From contig CAZRXY010000014.1 of the NCBI GenBank assembly GCA_964604155.1, positions 1 to 64,000 of the forward strand: DNA of 64,000 nt, given 5' to 3'. Shown piece after piece: positions 10,001 through 17,324 of the stretch. Position 1 is the stretch's first letter. Every line of letters begins with the position of its first letter. This stretch comes from Stygibacter sp964604155. GTDB lineage: Bacteria > Cloacimonadota > Cloacimonadia > Cloacimonadales > TCS61. The translations under genes and the position numbers were made by a program. A model generated the notes under the pieces. The model made no database searches and was not told the origin of the DNA. It worked only from the letters and a program-made list of their open reading frames with translations.

Positions 10001-10749
10001 TCTACTACTTCACCCTGAACTGTCATACTGATATAGCTTCTGCCACCAGAAGGCTGCAAAGTGCTTATTCCACGGCATTCATCTTCCACAAACACACCCG
10101 CCTGATAGCTGAGCGGAGCTGCTTCTCCATCTATCTCCATATAGGCATACACATATGTAAATGAGTTATAAGCTGCCGCTATCCATTCTTCAGCCATGAT
10201 CTCTATCATCACCTGCTCATTATCAGTCCAGGATATCCCCAAAAACTCATCATCCTCATCGTAGATAAAGGGCCTGATATCAAAAATATAATTCTCTGTA
10301 TTATGGAATTCTACTGCAGCAGGCAGTGATATCTCCGGCGGTGCATTGGGGGCAATGCCTCCGGTAGCATTTATCTCGATAAAATTCGGCGGGTAGCCAA
10401 TATCATGACCGGGCCAGCTCTGCACCGTCTCTTCTGCTTCATATATAATATTTGAACTTGATTCCCAAACCAAAAAATTGATTGTTTCTATAGATTCACC
10501 CTGTATGTTCAGCACGCCATATGACGAATTATTATACACAAATATCGTGGCTATTCCCCGGCATTCTTCCCCCACGAATGCTCCCAGTAAATCACCCGCG
10601 GAAGCACAAAGCCCATTTATCATCACTTCACAATATGCCACCGTACTATTTGTATAGACTACCGGCTGCCAGTCCGGCGTCCTTTCATCACCCCAGACAA
10701 ATATAAGAATACTCAAAATAATCAAAATCAGTAAAATATGTTTTATCAT
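4054..10749 (-). CDS. giant secreted tandem-repeat (Ig/cadherin-like) surface protein with sorting domain
   Basis: A 2,231-residue protein with signal peptide MIKHILLILIILSILIFVWG. Order of parts: (1) a module with GAFVGEECRG and YPPNFIEI (about residues 25-130); (2) about 16 beta-sandwich repeats of 92-95 residues, each opening VNDPPxxxLP and containing EDESL, DIDGDEL or DIDNDEL, and ENWFG, typical of cadherin-like or Ig-like adhesin repeats with acidic Ca2+-binding loops; (3) two copies of a WNWISF / WFENWGWVGQL segment; (4) a C-terminal sorting domain (CYPNPGYF...GVYFYRM). The GAFVGEECRG-type module recurs twice more, each time inserted inside a repeat. Several repeats are nearly identical at DNA level, so the repeat number may vary between strains. 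The likely role is adhesion or cell-surface structure; the ligand is unknown. Confidence 0.85.
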   Translation of the reverse strand: MIKHILLILIILSILIFVWGDERTPDWQPVVYTNSTVAYCEVMINGLCASAGDLLGAFVGEECRGIATIFVYNNSSYGVLNIQGESIETINFLVWESSSNIIYEAEETVQSWPGHDIGYPPNFIEINATGGIAPNAPPEISLPAAVEFHNTENYIFDIRPFIYDEDDEFLGISWTDNEQVMIEIMAEEWIAAAYNSFTYVYAYMEIDGEAAPLSYQAGVFVEDECRGISTLQPSGGRSYISMTVQGEVVEAMQFRLRDPSSNRVWVCENQVNSNPGGMVGFPTYLEIDCDYENIYENLQFSSSPEWSGSESVTFYVFDQSNSPVSDVLDIIVLIGNHAPQIDLPVDITLNEDETAVIDFMQYISDEDGDELILELSVAGEYINAEISGYMVSFSAPVDWNGSEVLEFTVYDPAGLTANDSVEVIFLPVNDPPFLDLPEELSWLENSEYVLDLNDRIYDIDGDDVMLEWQLSEYITMEEAEINWQPVEYPLSMTVYGRVMINGSGIDSDDVIGAFVGDECRGIGYRWGSTNYTNFEVYTEEIETLHFMIYDVSENLIYSIDLEVQTIPGGVAGYPPNFLPLYGDDDDIIDNYCFNLIPQENWFGTTEISLHVTDAGGAEVTGTTIINIIGVNDPPEIYLPDSFTFAEDESLVIDFADYIFDIDGDELVLSVSGGVNVFAAIDNYIVTLTALENWFGEEVLVFTVDDMQGRAIAEDEVTIIVTPVNDDPEIELPESFTFAEDESLTIDFADYIFDIDGDELVLSVSSGVHVFAAIDNYIVTLTAIENWFGEEVLVFTVDDMQGRAIAEDEVTIIVTPVNDPPVLDLPEYISFNEDENLIFDISLYSYDIDNDELEILSVEYDEINLYTTINEMMLHFSAATDWFGSVVVTITITDNSSRAIASDAVLLEVIPVNDAPVLSLPDEFSFYEDTELTVDFYNFCSDVDDEYLVLTLLSVPEFVNVEIEDYLVTFSGSAGSESLEFVLSDGELYDTDQILVTIIEVLEMPQLNLPANFSFFEDTLFIRDFSNYIQNNAGYELDLTVSGNNNLEVSISGFSVEILPPADWFGSEELFFHLLNTEHEIHVTDSVLVNVASVNDPPVIELPESFTFAEDESLTIDFAPYIYDIEGDELELSVLEGENVFAGIEGFLVSFSAAENWFGEEVLIFTVDDQQGRAIAEDEVIIIVLPVNDPPVLELPEYIFFNEDESLIYNLSPYAFDIDNDELVIIGVDYDEENLYISFSEMDIYLSAAENWFGATQVMITISDQQRRAIVQDEVTVVVAPVNDPPEIELPESFTFAEDESLTIDFADYIFDIDGDELVLSVSGGVNVFAAIDDYAVTLTALENWFGEEVLVFTVDDMQDRAIAEDEVIIIVTPMNDGPEIELPESFTFAEDESLVIDFADYIFDIDGDELVLAVSGGVNVFAAIDNYAVTLTANENWFGEEVLVFTVDDMQGRAIAEDEVIIIVSPVNDDPEIELPDSFTFAEDESLTIDFADYIFDIDGDQLFLSVSGGVHVFASIDNYIVTLTALENWFGEEVLVFTVDDMQGRAIAQAEVIIIVTPVNDPPVLDLPEYISFNEDESLNFDISPYAFDIDNDDLIISSVDYNEENLFHSFSGLEIFFSAAANWFGSVQVNITISDQQLRATATDMIIIEVLPVNDAPEIDLPESFIFLEDESLTINLAPYINDIDNDELLLSISECEFIFTEINGLSVTFYAEADWYGEEELIFYLDDGQGRATAEDTALVIVEPVNDPPWLDLPAEIEIEQNESITIDISIYGGDIDSDELMLTIEAAEILYEIYGMQVMLTAPTDFSGTDFVSIWLSDGEFSVTDTICVIVNGICLTASYDLVQNWNWISFNTLPEDAQIVSVLAELESNAEQIKSQNISTTWFENWGWVGQLSELEAGRMYLLKMSEAYEGFTVTGQAAPLDMPVPLTTDWNWIGHLPQEAYTLADFMVPLEPNAIQMKAQHVSSTWFDNWGWVGQLDMVEPRVGYKLKMSQADTLIYGEQRASAYDRRTFSNDRQWQMAAGFENNMTLLGELSIDDIADISVCEAAFFDDAGICHGEGLYLGESGFWYFTIGGNLEHQPLTLRLKTYNAEEFTFEPQINFTANAITGEPSAAIVFTALMGEDDDNDLCPITTLHQCYPNPGYFSDDRIQINIPFSIAQPAFVEINIYNSRGQFIRQLVSHCLASGSHLTGWDGKDRQNRAVASGVYFYRMNSGKTCEQKKLLIIR
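5240..9790 (-). repeat. tandem coding repeats of about 277-285 bp
   Basis: The marker encoding VND (TCATTCACC/TCATTTACC on the plus strand) recurs near 5505, 5790, 6069, 6346, 6625, 6902, 7187, 7467, 8012, 8296, 8575, 8852 and 9460. Units starting near 6069, 6346, 6625, 8296 and 8575 are almost identical in DNA sequence. Two unit types (DIDGDEL and DIDNDEL) follow one another in A-A-B style blocks, pointing to block duplication. Confidence 0.85.
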
Positions 10750-11062
10750 TACTACCCCCTACACTTTCTTCTTTTTCCTGCTATCTTCTTTTCCCTTAAC
10801 TCTCCTTCAGGTCAAGGTTTTTCATATCCCACCGGTATCATCCCATTTATTCATCTGAAAAAAAAATCACCCAAATAACCAATCAACAAATTTCAGCCAA
10901 TTACCTGCTTTTATCCAATTCATCTCTTCCTCCCCCTGATAGAAAGCCTTTTATTACTGCTATAAAACACTTTAGACCACTCTTAACCGCTTTTCGTACC
11001 ATTATAATATCCTTTGCACTGCATTACTGCATATTCTTCTCAGAAAAGCCACAAAAGTCCAC
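10750..11062. other. upstream region of the giant repeat protein gene
   Basis: No gene is seen. On the minus strand TTGACC lies about 70 bp before the ATG at 10749, with GGTGGGATATG some 7 bp further upstream, which is a loose resemblance to the GGGGGTATGCC motif found at other promoters. The rest is AT-rich without clear structure. Confidence 0.35.
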
Positions 11063-11164
11063 CCAGGTTGAGCCACCCCTCCGCTAAATGGAGCCACCCA
11101 TTCCTTGATGAGAGTCAACTAGCAAATTTTATTGTTAAACACATAATTTATTGACTTAAAATAA

Positions 11165-11287
11165 TAGTAAACAAAACTGATCCAGTTCAGTGAAACGGAA
11201 GTAGGTTCTGCTGGAGAGCAACCTGCCAGGGATAGCTGAATACAAAATGGGTGGAGTGCGATCAATTTGTCGTACTCCCTTTTTTTA
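11165..11287 (+). ncRNA. candidate structured small RNA with intrinsic terminator
   Basis: A TTGACT box near 11152 precedes a stretch with nested pairing: an outer TTCAG / CTGAA pair, an inner GTAGGTT / AACCTGC stem (7 bp with one G-T pair), and an apical GCT-GGAG-AGC hairpin. It ends in a strong rho-independent terminator. The string ACGGAAGTAGG recalls the core of glnA-type glutamine aptamers, but the rest of that consensus is not convincingly present, and no gene starts directly after it. It may be a free-standing RNA; family unknown. Confidence 0.4.
11253..11287 (+). terminator. rho-independent terminator of the candidate RNA
   Basis: A 9-bp stem GGAGTGCGA / TCGTACTCC (one G-T pair) with an 8-nt loop is followed by a run of seven T residues. 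Confidence 0.8.
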
Positions 11288-11440
11288 TATACTCATTTTG
11301 GTAATGCCTTAAAAAAACTCAAAAATGTTCTTTTACATGTGGTTCTGGTTAGAATATTTAGTGGCTCTATATTAGCGGAGGGGTGGCTCAACTTGGAAAT
11401 ACAGGTAGCTCTATTTCATAATATTATTCATGTTGTCAAG

Positions 11441-11465
11441 GTCAACCATTCGCAATGGTGACGAC
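11441..11465 (+). repeat. short copy of palindromic unit
   Basis: GTCAACCATT-cgc-AATGGTGAC followed by GAC. It has the same ends as the longer palindromes at 51763-51871 and 53685-53789, but with the inner part missing. As at those sites, a GGGGGTATGCC motif follows about 45 bp downstream. Confidence 0.55.
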
Positions 11466-11505
11466 CAATAACTTCATAAGTTCAATATTGCGAACTAACA
11501 AAAAA

Positions 11506-11543
11506 ATTTCGGGGGTATGCCTGAATAAATCTTCTTATTGACA
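11506..11543 (+). promoter_or_regulatory. GGGGGTATGC motif and TTGACA box before murI
   Basis: ATTTCGGGGGTATGC (11506-11520), 17 bp, then TTGACA (11538-11543). The -10 box is not clear (TTATTT or TATTTT run). The arrangement recurs upstream of at least five other transcription units in this window. Confidence 0.6.
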
Positions 11544-11636
11544 CTATGGGACAGGTTATTTTTTTGTATCTTACATTCTGGAGACGGTGAAAAAAAAGAA
11601 AGTAGTATTATATATAGAGCGAAGTGAGGAAAAAGC

Positions 11637-12443
11637 ATGAAAAACCCGATAGGTATCTTTGATTCAGGAGTAGGCGGTCTTACAGTGTACCGCGAGATAC
11701 GGCGGCGTTTTCCCCATGAAGATATAGTATATTTTGGAGATACCGCCAGAGTGCCCTACGGTCCTAAATCGGCAGAAACCATCATCCAGTATTCCATCCA
11801 GAATGCGCGGTTTTTAATGCAGTGCCGGGCAAAGATCATAGTGGTAGCATGCAACACTGCTTCTTCGGTAGCTCTTAATACATTGCAGCAGCTCCTGCCG
11901 GTACCGGTGATAGGAGTTATCGAGCCGGGTGCCAGAACGGCAGTGGAGATCACAAAAACCGGGAAAATAGGGATCATCGGTACTTATGCCACTGTGAAGA
12001 GTAATGCCTATCAACTAGCGATCAAGGGAATCAATCCCGCTTTAGATGTAGTGGCACGAGCCTGTCCCCTGTTTGTTCCTTTAGTGGAAGAAGGCTGGGA
12101 AGATCATCCGGTCACGCATCAGATATCCAAAGAGTATCTCAGTGAATTTATGGAAGATAATTATGACACGATGATTCTGGGTTGCACGCATTACCCGATA
12201 CTAAAGAGAACATTGAGCTCTGTAACCGGTGGTAAAATAAATTTGATAGACAGTGCCGAAGTGATAGCTTCCAGCCTGCAAAATGAGCTGCCGGAGAAGG
12301 AAACTGCCGGCACAGGACATAATTATTTTTATGTTTCAGATAATATTGAGCAGTTCAGGAAAATCGGTTCCCAGATAATCTCAGGCGATCTGCAAAATCT
12401 GCATAAGGCAACTCTGGGTGAATCATGGTATATAAATTTATAA
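11637..12443 (+). CDS. murI: glutamate racemase
   Basis: A 268-residue cofactor-independent racemase making D-glutamate for peptidoglycan. Both catalytic cysteine motifs are present: VVACNTASS (about residue 72) and LGCTHYP (about residue 182). It opens with the family signature IGIFDSGVGGLTV and has PYGPKS just after. The length is typical. A GAGG ribosome site precedes the ATG. pyrG follows after 20 bp on the same strand, so the two are likely co-transcribed from the motif-bearing promoter at 11.5 kb. Confidence 0.96.
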   Translation: MKNPIGIFDSGVGGLTVYREIRRRFPHEDIVYFGDTARVPYGPKSAETIIQYSIQNARFLMQCRAKIIVVACNTASSVALNTLQQLLPVPVIGVIEPGARTAVEITKTGKIGIIGTYATVKSNAYQLAIKGINPALDVVARACPLFVPLVEEGWEDHPVTHQISKEYLSEFMEDNYDTMILGCTHYPILKRTLSSVTGGKINLIDSAEVIASSLQNELPEKETAGTGHNYFYVSDNIEQFRKIGSQIISGDLQNLHKATLGESWYINL

Positions 12444-12463
12444 ATACAGGAGAATTATGACCA

Positions 12464-14095
12464 ATGGCTAAGCACATTTTTGTTATCGGAGGAGTACTTT
12501 CGTCACTCGGAAAAGGTATCGCATCATCTTCCATAGGAGTATTAATGAAAGAGATGGGATACAATGTGATCATGCAAAAGCTTGATCCCTATATTAACGT
12601 AGACCCCGGCACAATGAGTCCCTTCCAGCATGGAGAAGTGTTTGTCACAGATGACGGAGCAGAAACTGATCTTGATCTGGGACATTATGAGCGGTTTATC
12701 GGTACACCTCTTTCGCATAAATCAAATGCCACTTCCGGTCAGATATATGAGCGTGTGATTCTGAAGGAGCGGCGGGGAGATTATCTGGGAAAAACCGTTC
12801 AGGTGATCCCGCATATCACCAATGAGATCAAATCGCTGATCCGGCAGATGAGTGATAATGAAGATGATATTGTAATCACGGAAATCGGGGGTACGGTGGG
12901 CGATATTGAGAGTCTTCCTTTTATGGAAGCGGTGCGTCAATTTGCCTTGAAAGAGGGACGGCATAACTGCGTATTCATCTTTCTCACCTATGTTCCCTTT
13001 ATTAAGGCAGCGGGTGAGCTCAAAACCAAGCCTACGCAGCATGCGACCACAAAATTGCGTGAAATTGGTATCCAGCCGGACTTTTTGCTCTGCCGCAGCG
13101 AGAAACCATTCAGCCAGGAAGTTAAGGAAAAAATTGCTCTTTTCACCAATGTACCTGCTGATCACGTGATCAATGCTATTGATGTGGAAGTTCTTTATGA
13201 GGTACCCAAAGTTTACATGCAGGACGGCTTGCATAAGATGATCTGTAAACAGCTTCAGATAAAAGAAAGGCCAATAGATTTCAGTGCCTGGGATAAATTA
13301 ATAGATAACATAAAGAATCCCGATAAAGATGTAACGATAGCGGTATGCGGAAAATACGTAGAGCATCGGGATGCCTATAAGAGCGTGGAAGCGGCATTGA
13401 TCCACGGGGCGGCAGCTCATAAGGCACGTCTTGATATCCGGTGGGTAGATTCCGAGAAGACAAATACAGACGAAAAGATCCTTGAGACACTTGAAGGAGC
13501 AGACGGCATATTGATCCCCGGAGGTTTTGGTATCAGAGGAATCAATGGTAAAATAGCCATTACCCAATATGCGAGGATAAATAACATACCTTTTTTTGGT
13601 ATCTGCCTGGGAATGCAGGTGGCAGTGATAGAATTTGCCAAACATGCCTGCGGGCTGGAGGAGGCATACAGCACGGAATTTGATGAGCATTGTGAACATC
13701 CCGTAATCAGCCTGCTGGATGATCAGCAGGATTTGGCATTGATGGGTGGCACTATGCGATTAGGCTCATGGATATGTGAGGTCAAGGAAAATACTCTCGC
13801 CTGGAGTATCTATAAAGAGAAAGTTATTAATGAACGGCATCGTCACCGCTATGAATTTAATAGCAGTTATACAGATATTTTTCAGAAAAACGGCATGATT
13901 ATTTCCGGTTCTACCCTGAATGGCTTTCTCTGCGAAATAGTGGAAATACCATCTCATCCATTCTTTATAGGAGTGCAATTTCATCCGGAATTCAAGAGCC
14001 GTCCGCAGAAACCGCACCCGATCTTTGACAGTTTCATCAAAGCTGCTCTTGCTGTTCATTATTCCGAGAAGAAAGAGGTAAGTGATAATAAGTGA
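12464..14095 (+). CDS. pyrG: CTP synthase
   Basis: A 543-residue enzyme that aminates UTP to CTP with ATP and glutamine. The N-terminal synthetase domain (to about residue 265) opens IFVIGGVLSSLGKGI and has the Mg/ATP site residues in EIGGTVGDIES. The C-terminal class I glutamine amidotransferase domain has the nucleophile motif FFGICLGMQ and the partner HPEF. Full length. AGGAG lies about 11 nt before the ATG; a nearer ATG is out of frame and closes at once. It ends 34 bp from the convergent LolA-like gene, with no strong terminator visible between them. Confidence 0.97.
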   Translation: MAKHIFVIGGVLSSLGKGIASSSIGVLMKEMGYNVIMQKLDPYINVDPGTMSPFQHGEVFVTDDGAETDLDLGHYERFIGTPLSHKSNATSGQIYERVILKERRGDYLGKTVQVIPHITNEIKSLIRQMSDNEDDIVITEIGGTVGDIESLPFMEAVRQFALKEGRHNCVFIFLTYVPFIKAAGELKTKPTQHATTKLREIGIQPDFLLCRSEKPFSQEVKEKIALFTNVPADHVINAIDVEVLYEVPKVYMQDGLHKMICKQLQIKERPIDFSAWDKLIDNIKNPDKDVTIAVCGKYVEHRDAYKSVEAALIHGAAAHKARLDIRWVDSEKTNTDEKILETLEGADGILIPGGFGIRGINGKIAITQYARINNIPFFGICLGMQVAVIEFAKHACGLEEAYSTEFDEHCEHPVISLLDDQQDLALMGGTMRLGSWICEVKENTLAWSIYKEKVINERHRHRYEFNSSYTDIFQKNGMIISGSTLNGFLCEIVEIPSHPFFIGVQFHPEFKSRPQKPHPIFDSFIKAALAVHYSEKKEVSDNK

Positions 14096-14129
14096 TAGCT
14101 GAAGCTTTTTATACCCGTTATGCACTCGA

Positions 14130-14867
14130 TTATTTTCGCAGGCTTGCCTTGGAAAACATGGCATCGGGGATAGCGGCATCCGGTTCTATACTGTCAATTT
14201 TCAAGAGAGTGCCTTCACCTTTGGTATTCAGTACGTCTTTGTAAAAAATTTCATAAGGATAATAACGGTTCTGGATTTTTCTGATATCCGAGAGTTCTAC
14301 TCTTTTCAGAAGAGTACCGCTTTCACCATATAGCTCTTCTTTGAGCGGGAGATAAATCTGCTTATCTACCCAGATCTGGCGCTGGTAGTAGGCAACATCT
14401 TTATCTTTGGCTGTAAGTAGCAGGATCAGGCAATCCTTGTCCTGATAAGTTTCCTCTCCAGTGATCCTGCCATCATATTTTTCTACGTAGATCATCTCCT
14501 CCATAAAGTCTTCATAGGAAAGGTCTGAGCCATTAACGGATTGCCGGAGCAGGTGACCGGACATCTGGATGATCCTATCGCTGTTTTTATCGTATATCCA
14601 TAATTTATCCTCGAGTTTGAGCATTTTATTACCTGCTTCGCGGGGCGGAGAAAGATATTCTGTGAAAGAATCCTGCGAACCGCGGGAATATGATCTGGTG
14701 CCTATCTCCCTGGTGCCGCGACTGCCTTTTATGATCATTCTGGCTTCTATTATCTGGCTGTCGCTATAAAGATTAGCATCGAGCTTTTTTAAAACGTCCA
14801 AAGCTTCATCAGCTATGAGAATGCCGGTGAGCAAAAGCATGACAAAGATCAAAATTATCATTTTCAT
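14130..14867 (-). CDS. LolA-like outer-membrane lipoprotein-sorting protein
   Basis: About 245 residues with a signal peptide (MKMIILIFVMLLLTGILIA) and the beta-sheet pattern of the COG2834 family, which includes proteins that carry lipids or lipoproteins across the periplasm. Typical stretches are KMLKLEDKLWIYDKNSDRII and YPYEIFYKDV. The ATG at 14867 fits AGGAG better than a TTG 6 bp upstream. It is the last gene of an operon with two FtsX-type permeases and a LolD-like ATPase, 9 bp after the second permease. This fits a role as periplasmic partner of that exporter. The cargo is unknown. Confidence 0.8.
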   Translation of the reverse strand: MKMIILIFVMLLLTGILIADEALDVLKKLDANLYSDSQIIEARMIIKGSRGTREIGTRSYSRGSQDSFTEYLSPPREAGNKMLKLEDKLWIYDKNSDRIIQMSGHLLRQSVNGSDLSYEDFMEEMIYVEKYDGRITGEETYQDKDCLILLLTAKDKDVAYYQRQIWVDKQIYLPLKEELYGESGTLLKRVELSDIRKIQNRYYPYEIFYKDVLNTKGEGTLLKIDSIEPDAAIPDAMFSKASLRK

Positions 14868-14876
14868 CTGCAACTC

Positions 14877-16148
14877 CTAATTTTCTAATTCTTTAAATAG
14901 AGAGGCTGTATTTCTTCTGAATATCGCTGTGCCGGCAAAGGCTGCTCCCAGAATAGTGGCAAAAAATCCAGGAATAAAGCCAATCACATAGCTGAACCAA
15001 TTAACTTCTGCCGAGATATCCGGGGTGAGAATTATGGTGGCATTTGCCAGATAATGGCTCATGTCAAAGGGATGTGATTCCAAATAATAGCCGGCTGCCA
15101 CCCCACCAATAGTACCAATCACCGAGCCAATAAAGCCAATAACAATGGCTTCCAGAATTAAGCTGCCATAGATATGAAATGCTTTTTCTCCTATAGCCAA
15201 TCGCAAACCCATCTCGCCATAACGCCTGATGCCGTTTATTAAACCCAGATTCCATAATACCAGACCCATAATGAAGACAAAGAAGATAATAATGACAAAT
15301 GAGGCACTTCGCAACCATAATAAAGTGGATTCCATATCTCCCTGGATGTGAACCGGCAGCATGGTAAGTGAAAATTCATCTTCCGGATTAGTGTAATCTC
15401 TCCCAAAATCTGCTGAGATTCTTATAGCATCATCCCAGTGGTAATCATCGTCTTTGTACATTCCCAGAATTTCACCAGCACCATCTTCCATATCAAGCAG
15501 CAATCTTGCCTGGCTGATATCCATGAGAATCATTCCTCTATCAAGGGCAGGTATGCCGAATTCCACGACGGCAGAAACACTGTAATTACCTATTGCCATA
15601 CCTCCATATATGGTTGATGTTATCAGGCTCACCTCGTCGCCAAGATAAATTCCGAGTTTTTTGTATAAACCGGTGCTGAGAATAATCTCATTCCCTCCTA
15701 CGGGCAGATTGCCGAGGCGGACGGCATCTTTGAGATTAAGAAGCTCATGCTCCTGTGAATCTCCCAGTAAATCTACCGCCATCACGGCACTTTCGCCCTG
15801 GATAAGGGTTTCTCCATCTTCATCCGGAACATCTACCAGTCCCGCAAACTGAACTCGTGGCAGCCAATAAAGATGAGGATAATCTTTATTGAGATTATCA
15901 AGAAGTTCCTCAGCATCAAGCAGACAGAGCTCGTAGGGCTTTTGATCAAGTTCTTCAGCATAGGCAGAAGTGACTACCTTTAGATGCCCGGTATCAAATC
16001 TGGCACTGCTATCTATGGCTATTTTTTCGTAACCTCTTATGAATGAGTAATATAAGGAAGTCACGAGCACTCCGGTGGCGATGATGATTATGGGGAGCAG
16101 GCTGCGAGTTTTATCACGCAGGATACCTTTAAGTATAAATTTAAACAT
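14877..16148 (-). CDS. ABC transporter permease, FtsX/MacB type
   Basis: An integral membrane protein of about 423 residues: one N-terminal membrane helix (SLLPIIIIATGVLVTSLYYS), a large periplasmic domain, and three C-terminal helices (SFVIIIFFVFIMGLVLW, LILEAIVIGFIGSVIGTIGG and the last near the end). The ATG at 16148 has GGAGG before it and overlaps the stop of the upstream permease by 8 bp; an ORF start further upstream would sit deep inside that gene. With the neighbouring permease and ATPase it forms a LolCDE- or MacB-like system acting on lipoproteins or other envelope substrates. Confidence 0.85.
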   Translation of the reverse strand: MFKFILKGILRDKTRSLLPIIIIATGVLVTSLYYSFIRGYEKIAIDSSARFDTGHLKVVTSAYAEELDQKPYELCLLDAEELLDNLNKDYPHLYWLPRVQFAGLVDVPDEDGETLIQGESAVMAVDLLGDSQEHELLNLKDAVRLGNLPVGGNEIILSTGLYKKLGIYLGDEVSLITSTIYGGMAIGNYSVSAVVEFGIPALDRGMILMDISQARLLLDMEDGAGEILGMYKDDDYHWDDAIRISADFGRDYTNPEDEFSLTMLPVHIQGDMESTLLWLRSASFVIIIFFVFIMGLVLWNLGLINGIRRYGEMGLRLAIGEKAFHIYGSLILEAIVIGFIGSVIGTIGGVAAGYYLESHPFDMSHYLANATIILTPDISAEVNWFSYVIGFIPGFFATILGAAFAGTAIFRRNTASLFKELEN

Positions 16149-17313
16149 TCCTGCCTCCTCTGGTGATCTTTCCCCGCAGAGCATCAACGGGTAGCAGCCT
16201 GGAGATCGTTCTCACGGGGAGATAGCTCACAAAAGTGATAATGATCATTACGATGATAATCGTTATAATAGCCAGGCTAAAGGTGTAATGCGGATACATG
16301 GCATTAAGGAAGCCATCCATACCGTAACTATCCATCATCTCGGGAAGCTGAAAGCCGGTTTTTTGAAACCAGAGGAGCAGCGGCGTGCCCCACACGGCAC
16401 CCAAAGCAACAGCCAGAACTCCAGAAAGGATACCTTCGAGCGTGAATATCCACATGATCTGACCACGCCGCATACCCAGAGCCATCATCATACCCACTTC
16501 TTTTCTCCGCTTGAATAAGGCTAATACCTGAGTATCGAAAACGGCAATCATAGCCAGAAACAAGAGAATGATATAGATAAAAACACCACCGGCTAATTCT
16601 GTGGCTAATATTGCCCGGAATTCTGCCAGTAAGTCATCCTGGGTCTTAAAGATAAAATTTTGAGAAGAGATGCTCACAGGCTGTGAGATAGAAAAATAAT
16701 TAACTTCATCATTGAGATGAAGCATTTGCCGTAATTGCTGAATTCCCAGCCAGACCTGATTTTGGTCTATAGATTGCACGGTAGTCTGAAAAATGTGCAC
16801 AATATCAAATTCACCCGCATCAAAGGCACCATCAGCGTCACGCCAGCGAAGCATTAATTTATCTCCCACCTGCAAGTCATGTTTTTTTGCAGTACGTGAG
16901 CCCAGCATCATTTTGTTTACACCAGGCTCATACTTAAGCATCCGGGTAGGTAATTCCAGAAATTCCTGTTCTTCTTCTACACCTTTGAGCATGATATTTT
17001 TCATCCTGCCCTGGGGATAGATTACACCCTGGTCAACGATGAATTCCACAGCCATCCCGTCTGGTACTTCATCCGGCAGAGGTGCTCTGCTTTTTTCAAA
17101 ACTAAATGGGTCGTAGGGGTCATAATCAGCGTGCCAATACTGTCCCTGCCCGATATGCCATTTGATCATTCCTGTTTCGGCATCTCTCTGCCAGCCGATG
17201 AATAAGCCGTGAAATCCCACAATAGCAACGAGAACTACGGAGATAATAAAGACATTCAGCCAGGAGCGGAAGCCACCACCTGCAATATTTCTCCAGGCTA
17301 ATTTTAATAACAC
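16141..17313 (-). CDS. ABC transporter permease, FtsX/MacB type
   Basis: A 390-residue membrane protein with the same plan as its downstream partner: an N-terminal helix (FIISVVLVAIVGFHGLFIG), a periplasmic domain, then three C-terminal helices, with the characteristic coupling segment RRKEVGMMMALGMRRGQI before the second. It starts with GTG behind GGAGAG, 11 bp after the ATPase gene, and overlaps the next permease. Two different permeases suggest a heterodimeric transporter like LolC/LolE. Confidence 0.85.
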   Translation of the reverse strand: MLLKLAWRNIAGGGFRSWLNVFIISVVLVAIVGFHGLFIGWQRDAETGMIKWHIGQGQYWHADYDPYDPFSFEKSRAPLPDEVPDGMAVEFIVDQGVIYPQGRMKNIMLKGVEEEQEFLELPTRMLKYEPGVNKMMLGSRTAKKHDLQVGDKLMLRWRDADGAFDAGEFDIVHIFQTTVQSIDQNQVWLGIQQLRQMLHLNDEVNYFSISQPVSISSQNFIFKTQDDLLAEFRAILATELAGGVFIYIILLFLAMIAVFDTQVLALFKRRKEVGMMMALGMRRGQIMWIFTLEGILSGVLAVALGAVWGTPLLLWFQKTGFQLPEMMDSYGMDGFLNAMYPHYTFSLAIITIIIVMIIITFVSYLPVRTISRLLPVDALRGKITRGGRNV

Positions 17314-17324
17314 CTTGCTCTCCT

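Larger units (their letters stand above)
11063..11396. mobile_element. about 330-bp element with 34-35 bp terminal inverted repeats (MITE-like)
   Basis: The left arm (11063-11096) contains GTTGAGCCACCCCTCCGCTA. The right arm (11362-11396) contains its reverse complement TAGCGGAGGGGTGGCTCAAC. The arms agree at roughly 31 of 35 positions. The interior has no transposase frame but holds a candidate small RNA with its own terminator. No obvious target-site duplication is visible. It could be a miniature transposable element or an unusually large regulatory palindrome. Confidence 0.55.

Noticed and set aside
11165..11287. Glutamine (glnA) riboswitch
   Set aside because: Only ACGGAAGTAGG matches; the rest of the aptamer consensus and a downstream glutamine-related gene are lacking, so it is kept only as an unassigned RNA candidate.
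11267..11461. 64-codon plus-strand frame within the inverted-repeat element
   Set aside because: It begins inside the terminator hairpin and runs through the right repeat; no ribosome site and no recognisable domain.
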